DNA from: Lunularia cruciata
Taxonomy: Eukaryota; Streptophyta; Marchantiopsida; Lunulariales; Lunulariaceae
DNA: 64,000 nucleotides
Assembly (NCBI GenBank): GCA_948567375.1
Contig: OX419758.1
Location: 28,525,001-28,589,000 of the forward strand
Reading direction: 5' to 3'
Shown piece by piece: positions 47,532-59,838 of the stretch (its first letter is position 1; each line of letters opens with the position of its first letter). The translations under genes were made by a program, and so were the position numbers. A model generated the notes under the pieces. The model saw only the letters and a program-made list of their open reading frames with translations. It had not been told where the DNA came from and made no database searches.

Positions 47532-48453
47532 CTACTAGGATTCCTTGTTTCCCTGATCATTTTACTCTGCAAACTCAATTTGGGTCATTCGTCAAGATCA
47601 CTTATTCTTGAATGTGCATTTAGCTATGCAATGTCCAATCTGGCAACAATGAAAACAACTGCCATTTTGTCATAATCTTTCTCAATTTGTTGTGCCAAGT
47701 AGTCTCCATTGCATTGCATCAATCTTCATTAGTGTTGGTTCCTCCACCCATTTGTAATTTTTTGGAAGGTTTTGTCAAGGTCAAGGTCAAGACCAAGTTG
47801 TTGCAACCAAGGATCAAAGTCTCAACCAACTTTGTGGCTTCTTCCAAATGTTTTGGGTCTTGCATAGTCACTTCTTATTAGGTTTGTGACTTCAAGCCCC
47901 TCACAAATTGATTAGAGCTTCACCATCCATTATATCTAGAATTTGGATAATAGTGTTCTAGAATTGCATGATGTAGCTTCTTATAGAACTAGTATGCTTC
48001 AACTCTACTAACTTACCTTATGCAACTTGTGTGGCATTTATCACTTGGAATCACCCAATTATTGCACCCTTGAATTCTTCCCCTGTCAAGATTAGCACAA
48101 TACATTGCGGTTCAGCTTGCTCCACTCAAAATTTCCACCATAGGTTTGTCTCTTCATCTAATTGGCTTGAAGCTAAGAGAATTTATGTTTGTTCATCTTG
48201 AAGAATTGTAGCCTTAAAATAGTGTTCATAATCAAATATAAAATTTAATTTTATGTGTCAAATACAAAATCTGCACCTTGGAGATTCTTGGCATTAGATA
48301 CCTTGGGTGAGGAAATTGGATTTGCTCTTCTCCTTCTTGAAATTGTGCTCTCTCTATATGCTCTTGTTGTTGACGGTCTTGTTCATCCAACAATTGTGTA
48401 AGGTGCTGAATTTGTTGCTACATTGCAATGATAATCTCAAGCATTGCCGCCAT
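47532..48453 (-). pseudogene. D3 gag
   Basis: From an ATG at 48453 (same context as the D1 and D4 starts) to the UAG pair at 47532-47537. Text is recognisable (gag IIGxFQVINA, knuckle region near 47630-47670) but its length is not a multiple of three, so indels as well as stops have accumulated. Confidence 0.8.
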
Positions 48454-48721
48454 GGCTACTACTCTATCACACTACACCCAATTTATCTAAATTAACACAT
48501 AGATGCAACATGTCCACCATTCCCCATATGTTACAACCAAAAGTACCAAGTGTTCCTTGGACAAGATGATCATATTCAAAAAATTCTACCCAAAACATGA
48601 GGTCATGAATTGCATGAAATGATGCTTGGGTAGTACACAAACACAAAAAGCCCAATGGGTTGGAAAAAATGGATTTGGTGGTCCATAATTTCCATCCATC
48701 CCATTCTTGCTTTGATACCAA

Positions 48722-49179
48722 TGTAAAAGACTAAGACCAAGGAGATAAATAAGAGAATGGAAAATCACATTGAGACACTTGAATGAGGGAAACTCCAAAT
48801 GCCTAGCATGAGCTTTGGCTTTGGTATTTATAAGGATCATACAAGGCTCTTGAGAAGCTTTTCAAGAAGCTTCCTTTAGCCGCTTTCTTGGAGTGCAAGC
48901 AAAGTTAACCAAGAAACTTCCTTCTAGAAGCCCCCTACTTGACATGTAAGCTAAGGTAGTTGGAAGCTTCTAAAAGTTACCTACTTGTGGTGCAAGCTAA
49001 GCTAGTCATGAAGCTTCCCAAGAAGCTTCCTCTTAGAAGTCACCACTTGGTATGCACATTACTCAATACTTGGAAGGTACCTAGTAGCTTCTTAGATACT
49101 TCTAGAATATTCTAGGCTAATTTGGTCTATTTGTTACTATTTTAGCTTTGACTTACTTGTAAAGCTCCATATTGTTATA
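48722..49179 (-). repeat. D3 5' LTR
   Basis: 458 bp, TGTAAAAGACT to ATATTGTTATA. The primer site (TGGTATCAAAGC on the minus strand, 48709-48720) precedes it. The HSE-like core is degraded (GAAgcTTCtaAAA near 48963). Confidence 0.9.
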
Positions 49180-49184
49180 GAGTA

Positions 49185-50706
49185 TGTTCAAGTTTTCCTA
49201 CTCTTTCAACAAAATAAAGCTTCCAATAAGGCTCCTACAAGACTCCTTTAACTCCTCCCTACTCATACACAACATTGGGAATAGGTCAACATGGATCTAG
49301 CCCAAAACCACCTTAAGGTTTAACTCCATTGTAATCTTTATAGACTAATTCAGCAAAATAATTCATGTGTGTCCTATAACCAAAGATGTAATTGCTCCAC
49401 AATTAGATCAATTTTACCTAGTGGTAGTCTTTCTCACAGTGGCCTATCTCAAGTTCTCATTATTGATCAAGGCCCTTAATTCACTACTTTGTTTTGGAAA
49501 ACACTCTTTGGCATCTTCACAACTGAATTACCCAAGACCAAGGAGAGAAATAAGAGAATGGAAACTCACATTGGGACATTTGAATGTGGGAAAACTCTAT
49601 ATGCCTAGCATGAGCTTTGGCTTTGGTATTTATAGGTAGCATACAAGGCCCTTGAAAAGCTTCTCAAGAAGCTTCCTTGAACCGTTTTCTTAGAGTGCAA
49701 GCCAAGTTAACCAAGAAGCTTCTCAAGAAACTTCCTTCTAGAAGTTGCCTACTTGGTGTGTAAACTAAGCTAGTTGGGAAGCTTCACAAGAAGCTTCCTA
49801 GATGCTTCTAGAATATTTTAGGCTAATTTAGCTTATTCTTTATTTTGTTAGCCTTAATAATTATGTCGCTAAACTCCATATTGTTATATCCATGATATAA
49901 CATCCACAAACCAATAGATAAATAGAGCAAGCTAAATGCACTATTGAGGATATGCTTTAGGGCTTCACCTAGAGGAGCAAGAAAGGTGGGATACCTTACT
50001 TTCATTGGTGGATTTGCCTGCAATAGTTTAATGAATACATCTACATAGGTCATACTATTCTTCCTCATGTATAGAAGGCACCCTTTTAAAACTTCAAGCT
50101 TGGTAAAGATCCACCCAATGGCTACAAAGGTTGACACTATCAACACTTTTGTTTCTAAAATCCAAAAAGGTGTGAAGAACACCAAGCACAAGTTGCAGAT
50201 TGCCTAAAACTGATAGAAACAATATGTAGATGCATATCATAGGCACATGGATTGGGGATCAAGTTTTGCTATGCACAACTTACCTCATAATAGATGGCCC
50301 TTGTAAGTTTAGACCTTCTTTTATTGGGCCTTTTCCCATCCTTCATCAAATTGGTGCAATGGCCTATCATCTTGAGCTACCACCACACATGAAGATCCAT
50401 CTAGTATTCCACGTTTCCTTACTATGTATATACCCCAACCACCCCACTTCCCTTCCATATAAGAAATTATACCTTTTCCAACACTCACTGATTGCAAGGA
50501 GGAATATGAAGTCAAAGACATTCTCTAGAAATGCATCTATGGTACCCATCATTTACATGTGGAAAATCTCATACATTGGAAAGGGTATCCATTATATGAG
50601 GCAACATGGGAGCCAATAACTAACTTGACCTATGCACTAGTGTTAGTGCAATCTTTTGAGCAATAGCTTTGTAATGAAGACATTGCATTTTAAAAGGGGA
50701 GAGGTT
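49185..50706 (+). pseudogene. Family E integrase remnant E3, after D3
   Basis: Continues the E copy broken at 35976. It holds H2C2 end, integrase core (VNMDLA, IIDQGP-FTTLFWKTLFG) to about 49533, then after a D solo LTR (49534-49888) the segment homologous to IYHPQTNGQ, the C-terminal GPF-like part (RPSFIGPFPILHQIGAM, 50300-50370) and a chromodomain-like end (50500-50640, ENLIHWKG-like, EATWEPITNLT). Polypurine tract AAAAGGGGAGAGGTT precedes 50707. Confidence 0.78.
49534..49888 (-). repeat. Solo family D LTR D5
   Basis: Matches D LTRs from AAGACCAAGGAGAG to ATATTGTTATA. It lacks about 10 bp at its low-coordinate end, so no clear target duplication is visible. It is shorter than other D LTRs because an internal GAAGCTTC block is missing. 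Confidence 0.82.
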
Positions 50707-51051
50707 TGTAATACCATTAGCTAGTATTATTATCTGGAGGTGTAATTGGTTTTGTAATATCTAAAATGATGTTATATATGATGGTCTAACTAGATCAGAT
50801 AGAGGTGTCACCAAAAGAGTACTTCTACTAGTAGGGCAAAGGTTGAAAACACCCTAAAACCTTCAAAGTCAATTTCAACGGCCTAAATGGATGAATTAGG
50901 CCTCAAAATGGAGAGTAATATACTCTACTTTGAGATATAAAGTAATTCCTTCTCCTTCCATGTTCATCTCATTGAGCTTTCTAATGGTATCTCACCCATG
51001 ATGTTCTAAGTTTCCTACATGAAGATTTCCCTAAGGGTGGAGCTTGTTGAT
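50707..51051 (+). repeat. 3' LTR of E3, truncated
   Basis: Starts TGTAATACCATTAGC after the polypurine tract and follows the E LTR until GGGTGGAGCTTGTTGA. It then meets an E LTR in opposite orientation at about 51052. Confidence 0.78.
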
Positions 51052-51642
51052 TGTAATCTTTTGAGGATAGGAGGCCTTCAGAGAAATGCAAGAGAAGACA
51101 CACCAAGCTTCACACTCAATCCTCCAATGCTCCAAAGGAGCACCTTGACTTTATTATATAGCAAAGAGGATTCCCTCAAAAGAAGCTTCACCCTTGGATC
51201 AGATACATGGATAGGTGATATGTCAGCAAGCTCTACCCTTAGATTAGTTGTAAGCATGGGTGACATGTTGGTTCTGATCCAATCTGGTTGGTCAAACACT
51301 CTTTGACTAGAGAGAATTTTTAGGGAATCTTCTTGTAGGAATCTTAGAATCACATGGGTGAGATATCATTGGAAATCTCTTGATGAGATAAACTTGGGAA
51401 GAGAGAAGTCCAGCCTTTACTCTATTGGGGGAATCTGCACATTTTTTAGGCCTAATTCATTTGTTTAGGCTTCCAAAATTGGCTCAAGTTTTCATGTTAT
51501 TTGTGGCTCCTGCTCTATTAGTAGAAGTACTCTTTTGGTAGCACATCTATCCCATCTACTTAGCCCATCATACATAATATCCTTCTAGATGTTACCAAAC
51601 CAATTTTCACCTCTAGATAATATGTCTAGCTATTTATAGACC
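51052..51642 (-). repeat. Family E LTR of E4, minus strand
   Basis: Reverse copy of the E LTR: the block reading GGTGCTCCTTTGGAGCATTGG on the minus strand lies at about 51124-51145, and TCTAGCTATT at the other end. Next to 51642 the polypurine tract AAAAGAGGGGAGG is seen on the minus strand, so this is the 3' LTR of a minus-strand element. Confidence 0.75.
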
Positions 51643-51872
51643 TCCCCTCTTTTAAGATGTAACGTCCTTGTTACAAAGTTGTTGCTCAAAAGATTTCACT
51701 AACACCGATGCATTGGTCAAATTGGCCATTAGCTCCTATGTTACCCCATACAATGGGTACTCTTTCCAATCTACAAGATATTCCACACGTGGATGACAAG
51801 TACCATGGATGTGTCTTTGGAGGATGCATTTGATTTCATATTCCACCTTGTCATCAAAGAATGTTAGACAAG
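51643..51872 (-). pseudogene. E4 pol 3' end: chromodomain remnant
   Basis: Minus-strand text EYEIKCILQRHIHGTCHPRVEYLVDWKEYPLY and LMANLTNASVLVKSFEQQL is a chromodomain-like end, parallel to E2 (28090-28270) and E3. It is cut at 51872 by a family C LTR. Confidence 0.78.
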
Positions 51873-53263
51873 TGTGACAACCCGGCAAATATCACTTTTG
51901 CGGTAATTGGGTAAGTAAAGTTTGTTCCCGTAGAGATACGAATTGGTCAAATACGAAGCAAATTAACAATTGTAGTTCTTCTTGAGTTCTTCTTTAGTCT
52001 CTCAAGTAAAAACCACACCCAAAAGAGAGTAACAAGCACTGACTCGCAGTCACAAATTCACACTCCTTAATCACAAATCCTTCAATTCTTTCCAAACAAT
52101 CTTGATTATGATGATTCAAGCTCTCCCAAAAATGGCACTTCACTGCAAAACGACTTTGCCTCAGAATTGTGTTCCACCCCTCCACTGAAGGCACAAATTC
52201 CTTGATCAAAATTTCTTCACATCAACTTTGCATTACACTCACAAATGCAGAATACTACCAACACTACAATTCCTCTCAGATCTGTCAAGGCATTGCTTTG
52301 ATTGCACTTCACTCAAGATCAAACACACAGAATGAAGATCAAGGCTGTGGAATCCAACATCCAACAAGCACTCTGACTTGCACTTTGAATTTCTTCATAC
52401 ACTCACAAACACAATTGCAAAGCTGATACTCGGAATCAAGCTCAAGCGACGAGCACTGCTTCACAACACTTTGCTTTATCTATTCTCAGAATTATGAGCA
52501 CTGAACAACATTTGACTACGAATGCCACTCTTAAATAGTGAAGCAATTGACAATTCTAACAACTATACCGTTCTACAACAACTATTCTAACCTGCAGATC
52601 CAAAATGACAATGCAACCTTTCATATCTGTCTATTCAAATCTCAAATCGGTTACTAATCCGATCCGATGTCTACTTCGTCCTCCGCTTTCAAACCCAAAC
52701 CCGAAGTAATCTTACTTCCTACTACTCTATCCTCGGGTTTCACAACTCCTAATTCCTCCATTAAATCTAACATTTCTCCTTCTTGCTATGAAATTCCTAT
52801 CATAGTTAAGCCTTCTAAATCTCTATCTCCCGACCCACTCTTCTCTAAAGTGTCAAATGTCAAATCCGAAGACACCTGCACTCTTATCTCTCTTACCTCG
52901 GGTCTAACTATTATCAATTCTTTTGCTAATTCTACTATATCCTCATCAAGAATTGTAATTGAAAGCATGGGTACACTATCTACACCTTCAATTTGTAACC
53001 CACTTTCCCCTAATCACTCATGTTACTTACCCAAAGACACTTACTGTCGGATCCTGCACTTCGGGTTTATTCACTATTGTTATTTCTCCTTCAATTTCTC
53101 TTCCATCTTCAATCAAAACTGAAATTGAAGTCATGGGTATTCTAACTATCTTCTTTCCATATTCTAACTTCCTCTAATCCCTCTGGCAAAACTCCCAAAG
53201 TCACCTTCACTGCACTCCGAGGTCTGGCTACCTTTGATTTAGTCATTTTCATCTTGAGACCTA
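51873..53263 (-). repeat. Family C LTR, truncated
   Basis: From TGTGACAACCCGG (51873, reverse of the LTR end) it follows the solo C LTR at 44530-46407 in reverse until about 53263, where similarity stops. The missing part corresponds to the first ~500 bp of the LTR. The acidic ORF relic lies at 52667-53122 in reverse. No target duplication can be tested. Confidence 0.85.
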
Positions 53264-54960
53264 AGCCCACAAAGGTGCTCCTTTTTGTAAGTTGTCCATG
53301 TAACATTCTCTATGATAGAAGATTGAGTATTGTCCATAATTGGTCCACTCAAACAATTCTGAAATAAAATTCCAAAAGCATGTTGTTTGTCACATGTGAC
53401 TAGTTTTACATGAGACTCCTCCCTCTTTTATTCAATTCTATGCATGATTCTCCTCCCATTGCTATAACAATAACTTTTGAGCTTGACGTAGCATGGCAAA
53501 GTGGGGTTAAGTATCAATGTCCATTTTTTCATTGTGAATTTGTACATTGCATTACCTTGTCAAAGGGAGTTTGCATACATCAATATTTGGGAGTTGGTGA
53601 ATCCATTATGTACTTGGGTTGACTAAGAATATGACCCCATATTAGGTAGAGCTTCACATGGTAAGAATGGAGTAGTTGTGTTTTATCAATGATAAGATTT
53701 AGAGCCCTTGAAGTTTCTTCACAAGATGATTTCCTTCCTAAGACTTCAATGCAAATCATACCACTCATTATGTAATTGATTCACACGATTCTTCCAAGTG
53801 AAGAAAATCTCCAAGTACCAAAATGAAACAATAGAATCTAATCAGTTTGATTTGAGCAATTGTTTTGTAATTGACCTTACATAAAGAAAGTATGGAGAGA
53901 TAAACCAAAGTGAAGGAAGAAATATGTCTTTTTCAAGTATTTGGAATCTCTAGACTTCACAACATGCTCTTTGACCAAGCAAATATTTGATATTGAATGG
54001 TATTTTAGGTAGATGAAAAACAACAATCCTTCTTAGTTAAAATTTTGCTTTACATTTTATGTTTCTAAAATTTACATTTTTTTACAATAATCCATTTGAG
54101 AATCATAATATCTTGCAAATTAGTTTGTACATGCTATGAATCATACATAACATATAAATGTTGATTTAGAATGAAAGTTAGATAGTATAACATTAGATCA
54201 TATGACACATGAATATCTTTTTCATATGACTTGCTCTAAGTTCTCTTACTATCAAAGTCAAATTGATAAAATTGCTTTCATCTGAAAGAAAAAGCAGCTT
54301 GAACTATCATGAATAAGTGACTAAGAGCATTGCAATTCAATAGCAAGTAGTCAAACTATTCATTTGTTTATTCTTGTACCGAATGAAACATATTATAATT
54401 GTGAATAAATAGAATACGAAATTGTAATATAAAAATTTACCATAAAAAGAGATAATTTTTATTTAATTTAATCATGGGACATATTTTATATGCTTCAATA
54501 ACATGTTTATATCCTTGTCTGATACTTTGAAAATTTCATATTAATTGAGTTTTTGGTGGTAAAGTTAGAACTACATTGAGATTTCCTCTAGATATTTACG
54601 CATTAAAATAGACTCATTTTGAACTAATTAGGCAAGACGATATAGCTTATTTAACACATAATAACTTGCCTTACTAGACATGGTTTATGTTTTCGTGGTT
54701 TATTTGACATACGATGGAGAACCAAATGGATTGGTTTCTATATATCTATCCAAAGGCAACTTTTAATGCCATGAAGTGGTATTACTTCCAAGATTCGCCA
54801 TCCCTTATCAAGATACTCTTCCAAATCTACCAATCAAAACTAATGGTTTTTCTTTTTTTACGTTCTTGAGTTCAATAAAACAAGGGCTTCCTCAAATTTG
54901 CAACGAGAATTATATCAAAAAGAGAATATATTGTTCCCATAAGGAAGAAACCGATAAAAG
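53264..54960. other. AT-rich intergenic DNA between the repeat block and the proteasome gene
   Basis: About 1.7 kb. The first 550 bp hold only short frames (53410-53622 plus, 53580-53768 minus) of unknown nature, possibly an older repeat. From 53850 the sequence is strongly AT-rich without open frames. No LTR, tRNA or other RNA gene was recognised. Confidence 0.6.
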
Positions 54961-55216
54961 TTAATATTATCATTAATATGGTGCAGGAATTTGTCTCGAG
55001 GAAGACCACTTCCATTTCTTTCCTCTGCGCTACCTTTCTGTGACCGCAGAGGAACGTCAAAGGGAAGTCACGATCGCTGTTGTTGCTAATTCGCGCACTC
55101 TCTAGGGTTGGCCTGATCATTGGCGTCGATCATACTCGTCATCTCATTTCTCCGACCTTCTCGTTCCACGCATCGAGTTCTTCCGATCCAAACTGATTGT
55201 TGGGCACCTGATCGCA
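54961..55216 (+). promoter_or_regulatory. Probable promoter/5' UTR region of the beta-3 gene
   Basis: The base composition changes here from AT-rich to mixed, with TC-rich runs (TTTCTTTCCTCTG, CATCTCATTTCTCCG) typical of plant leaders. The transcription start cannot be placed. Annotated by position only. Confidence 0.4.
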
Positions 55217-57073
55217 ATGTCGGTAAGCACTCTTATTCCGGAGCTCGGGTTCTTTTCGGTGCTTTTTTACGCGGGATGATTATGTTCTATCTTAACAATT
55301 GTCACACAACAGATTACTTCTTACAATGGAAGCGCCCTGGTGGCGATGGTCGGAAAGAACTGCTTTGCAATTGCCAGTGATCGGCATTTAGGTGTCAATT
55401 TTCAAACCATCGCCACGGACTACCAGCGTATTTTTGAAATACACGACAAGTTGTACATTGGCTTGTCTGGCCTTGGGACTGATGTTCAGACTCTGTAAGC
55501 TTCTAACCTAGTTCAAGATTGCCGCTACTACTGCCTTCTTCGTCTTTGCCTCAGTTGCGGTTGAGCTAAAGGAACTTCAATCGTGAACAAATTGTGTCGC
55601 AGAACTGTGAACTTGCATGCTTCGTGTGCGCTTCTGTGGCTATTTTATCAAGTTTAGGTTATTCGACTGCAAAGATATATTTTTACGATCGAATTGGTTC
55701 GTAAGAGCTAGGTTTGCTCTCGAAAGAAGTTGCCATAGTATCTTGTTTCTCGCTGATCACAAATGACTGTGGTACGCGCGGCTGTGCAGTTACCAGAGAC
55801 TTAAGTTCCGGCACAAGTTATATCAATTAAGGGAAGAGCGAAACATGCGGCCAGAGACTTTTGCAAGCCTTGTGTCAGCTATGCTCTATGAGAAGAGGTA
55901 TATTCTTTAATTACAGACAGATTCAGAGGGGATAGCAATCACACAGCGACTGGTGGTTCCGGGAAACAATTTTAAGCCTTCACGCGTTTGAATAAATTTG
56001 TTGGATGAGACACACTAAACGTTAGCGGATGGTTCCTGATGCTAGAAACATGAAATTGTACTCTGTGTTCCATAGTGCACTCACTTAATTTTAATATGGC
56101 TTGTTCTCAAATCCTGTTGCTAAATTTGAATGATTTTCGACAAAAATATTGTCTATCGACGCCACTGTTAGCTTTACATCTCCTGGTATTCTTCTTCGTC
56201 TTCATCCTGCTTTCTCTGAGAAGGCTTCATATTGACCTCGTATTTAAAGCCGGTATATGAAGTTAAGCAGCACTGAGGAATGTTTGACATGACATTGTTT
56301 TGCGTTTGTGAACAGGTTTGGACCTTACTTTTGTGAGCCGATCATTGCCGGTTTGAGCGAAGATAATGTCCCTTTTATCTGTACCACGGATTTGATTGGG
56401 GCGAAGTATGTATCACTATCTTCCCAACATTGTAACAAGTCTTTCCTCATTTGTACATGCAAATTATTGGCTTTCAAACTCCTTCATGCTTTCACTAACG
56501 ACCTGCAACCAACAATGTGCAGGCAATTATCTTCGGATTTTGTGGTTTCTGGAACTGCGTCCGAGTCTTTGTATGGTGCTTGCGAGTCTATGTTCAAGCC
56601 AGACTTGGTATTGCCGTCTACCTGTCATTCATGTTGAGATTTTAGACCTCATTTTACTTATTGATCGGGCTTATTATCACCTTCAAAATATGCTCAAAGT
56701 CTGACCTATGATCAGTCTTTCCTTCAATCGGTATTAATAACTTTTTCTTCCGTGCAGGAGCCTGATGATCTTTTTGAAGTCATTGCTCAGGCTTTGTTGT
56801 CATCTGTGGATCGTGATTGTATAAGTGGATGGGGAGGTATTGTCCATATTGTGTAAGTGATATGTGCTATCCACCTTTAGACACCGTAGTGAGAGTTAAT
56901 TTTCTCTGAGTCATGCTGGTTCCGTTGATCTTTCTCTTTATCGAGTTAGGTTCCGTTTCGATGCAATGCTACCTTGATTTTATCTGCAACAGTACATGTT
57001 TAGCTCTCAACTTTTTGGGTGCAGGACACCCGACCAAGTCATCACCAAGACATTGAAGGGTCGAATGGATTAG
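55217..57073 (+). CDS. PBC1: 20S proteasome subunit beta type-3, seven exons
   Basis: Exons by codon phase and GT-AG sites: 55217-55222, 55313-55494, 55790-55897, 56316-56405, 56523-56607, 56758-56852, 57025-57073. They join to 615 nt, 204 residues plus TAG, the usual length of plant beta-3. Hallmarks: [84 protein letters not shown] and [13 protein letters not shown], ending LKGRMD. Beta-3 is a structural, non-catalytic subunit of the core particle beta ring; no threonine follows an N-terminal propeptide here, as expected. Five of six introns end in CAG, four of them GTGCAG. The first coding exon is only six bases (Met-Ser). All frames are open, so this is an active-type gene, the only one I can support in the window. 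Symbol follows Arabidopsis usage. Confidence 0.96.
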
Positions 57074-58560
57074 ATACAGAAGGTAGATGTTAAAAGAAGC
57101 GGGATAATGAGTCCTGGAGCATATGTTTCTTTCCCACATCCTTCAGGACCTGGAGTAACAGGTGGCTCATGTGACACATTTCGGGATGATAACTTCGCAT
57201 TGTAGATCCTAGCTCTGCTACCGAGTTCGTTCAGCAGTAGTCTTTCCAGCTTCTCAAGACAAGCAAAATAATGAGTTCATTCTATCGAGCTTGTGAGCTG
57301 TTGGCAGCGTCCTCTGTAATGGCCGTCCCATTTGGATAATTTCTAATTAGTAATACCCGGACGAAGTAGTTGGTAGCTGGAGCTTATTATCAAGTTCCAC
57401 CTGTCGTGTGATATCATAGGGGTGCAGGATGTTTTCAGATGAGGGATCCTCCTGTTTGTCTGCTTTTGGAATCAGACTTGCTATGGACCTCCCGAAGTTC
57501 CAGTTTGCTGGATCCACAATGGGCCTTGGCTCGTTCTAACAGTTCGTTCAGTTAATTCGGATGTCATCAGGCCAAGAGCTCTTAATGATAAAAACCACAA
57601 GTGCGTGCCAGGGACCGAATTGATCATTGGACCACGGATCTATCGATCATCGCAACCACGCTGGTTTTGTTATGCTCCTCTCCTGAGTTATTCAGTGGAA
57701 ATTCTGTGGTCGGCTCTTCTACTGGACCTCCTCCATCAAGCGAACAATCCGGTCGTGTTTGTGCTAGGAGCAGCTTGCTTGTCTGGTTCAAGTAAAACAT
57801 ACGGATTCTTGGGCAAAATCCCACTTTTCTATCGTACCGTTTTGTCTCCGGGAACTGATGGGGAACTTGCAAGCTGGAAACAGTTCCGCAAAAATAGTCC
57901 AAACAGGACAGTAATACCGTACATGAGAGAAATACAAGATATCCCTATCGTCACCCGCTCTGTGGTCTCAAGTATACGGTACATTGTTTGAGCACCGCAA
58001 ACTCAGATCCAAAGTCTGCAGCAGGCTACTATGAGGTACTATGAGCTATCCCTAGCGAATCCGGAGAGGAGCGTCCTTTCCGGACAAAGCATACATTAGG
58101 AGGTGCCAATGATGTTTCTTCCAGCATCCGACAACTTTTAGGGTTCAGGCTTACGGTAGACAGAATGGGGTTTCAGATTTAAAAGTGATCTATATTAATG
58201 GGCAGGATAATGACATCTGTAATTTTTGCTATGCGTAGTCGTGACAGTAAACCAAGTAGAATGGTCTCGTCAGTCGGGATATTGGCGACCCCATAGATTG
58301 GGATATGAGTGACGAAAATCGTTTACGGGGGCTGGGGAAACGGTTAGAAACGTTTATGGGCCAGCCAAATCAATTCATTGACTTCATTAGTGAAATCACC
58401 GCAAAGATTAGGTTATAGTAGAGGATTATCGATTCAAAGATTGACATGCTAGAAATTGAAAATTCAAAGGGTTGACAAGAACTGGTTACGAGTTAGTTGG
58501 CCAATGGAATCCAAAATTTGGATTCTTCCCCTTCTGAACTTTCTGTTCATTGTTCATGTG
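57074..58560. other. Downstream region of the beta-3 gene
   Basis: The first few hundred bases are probably the 3' UTR (AATAAT-type signal near 57267 is only a guess). From 57400 to 58020 the DNA is less AT-rich and open by chance in several frames on both strands; the longest, 57605-57991 (128 codons), has no recognisable domain and no splice context. No gene is called. Confidence 0.5.
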
Positions 58561-59805
58561 CGGGTTTGAACTAGGAATCAAAAACCACCCATGAAATTAC
58601 AAGAGGAAATTGCATCGTTAGCATTTGTGTGGCAAGAGTTACATGGAGGAGAGTGCAAATTAGAGATTTTCTTTGAGCACTCCAAAAAATTTGCAATTGA
58701 TTGCAATGGAAAATTTTAATTCGAACAATGGCAAGTACATTGTTCTGTCCCATTCTATTCCAATGTCAAACAATTCTCAAGCATTATCAAATTCACTCAC
58801 CATTCAAGTTCCAAAGTAGATAGCTCCATCGGCTTCAAAGTACTTTGAGTTGGTAGCACCATTTCCATTGCAAACACCATCAAGAGCTCCTCTCTAGCGA
58901 CAAGCACAACCAAGATTCCAAAAGCTATTAAGAGTGGAACAAAGATAAGGGTGGGAAGTGTGAAGAAGACCGGTTTTGCATTATTGACCACAAATCCTAG
59001 ATTACTTGGAGGAAGGAGATCACTTTAAACAGATTCATGGTGGCAATTGCAAGAACACTATTCAAAAGATGATTGTATTCAATGACATTGCCGGTTATTT
59101 GGTGTGCAATGGGAGTGGATTTTCAACTATTTGAAACTTTTCAACCAAAGGATGAGATTGTATCTTGAGAAGGAGAAAGTGAATCTAACAAGAGAAAAAA
59201 GACCTCCTAACTAAATATAAAAATGATACTTGCAATGACTACTTTGTCACAAGATTTAGCAAACTATAGTAAATATAAGTGTGAATAGATAGATGTTTAA
59301 GAGAGATATAAGATAGTAGAAATAAAGGCTCAAAATTATGCAAAAATGGAGAAATATAAGTACTTTGTAGAAACCAAGAAGAGGAAGGTGGAAGCAAAGC
59401 ATATATTTTGTACATAGAAAATAAGGTCTAAAGTGGAAAGTTTTGTATCAAGGAGAGGAATGGCAAATCAAAAAGATATTATTCTATGATTTTTGAATTA
59501 GATAGAGTTTAAAAGATGCCAATGAGATAAAGAATATAATTACACTATTGCTTATGATAGATTTGCATCCATATGGAATGGATGGTAGCAATAGCTATGA
59601 TGCTATAGATCCTAAATTCCTTATATCATATTACAATTTTGAGGATGAAGACTAGAAGGAGGTGTAGAGGAAAAGTTGTGCACCAAATAATCATCTAAAT
59701 AAAATCATATTTTCACCTATTCTTCACCATATTGATATGCATGTATAATTCTATGTATCATTTTCCATTCTATGTTGATGTGGTTGTAATGTTGTTCCAC
59801 CCAAC

Positions 59806-59838
59806 TAATGACAAGTTGAACGGTTCAACTTGTCATTA
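59806..59838. repeat. Perfect 33-bp palindrome
   Basis: Arms TAATGACAAGTTGAAC (59806-59821) and GTTCAACTTGTCATTA (59823-59838) around a single G. Could form a tight cruciform or RNA hairpin. No role known. Confidence 0.9.

Larger units (their letters stand above)
36452..47553 (-). pseudogene. D3 pol, interrupted twice
   Basis: Minus-strand text runs through three pieces. 46413-47553 holds the protease and first half of RT; 42531-44524 holds the RT palm (near 44400-44470, FLNDILIYSK with the catalytic FLDD now FLND), RNase H (VVDFDASNFTIGAVLQ, 43928-44000) and integrase; 36452-36884 holds the GPF part and chromodomain. Stops and indels are frequent. The gag/pol junction (47531-47553) retains GGGAAAC and an open -1 frame, but the stem partner is eroded. 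Confidence 0.88.
35977..49179 (-). mobile_element. Family D element D3, minus strand, host of D4 and a solo C LTR
   Basis: Outer ends are LTRs at 35977-36451 and 48722-49179 with a perfect target duplication GAGTA (35972-35976 and 49180-49184). Internal sequence is split by D4 (36885-42525) and a solo C LTR (44530-46407). Without these it would be about 5.7 kb. LTRs and coding parts are far more decayed than in D1 or D4, in line with being the host of both insertions. Confidence 0.93.

Noticed and set aside
45000-53263. Acidic frames in the C LTRs as separate host genes
   Set aside because: They are bounded by LTR ends with target duplications and recur in each copy, so they belong to the element.
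53410-53768. Short open frames on both strands as possible genes
   Set aside because: Each is about 60-70 codons, overlapping on opposite strands, without recognisable motifs or gene context.
57605-57991. 128-codon open frame downstream of the proteasome gene
   Set aside because: No domain or splice context is visible, and two other frames (57601-57795 plus, 57624-57902 minus) are open over the same bases, so it looks like chance in a less AT-rich patch.
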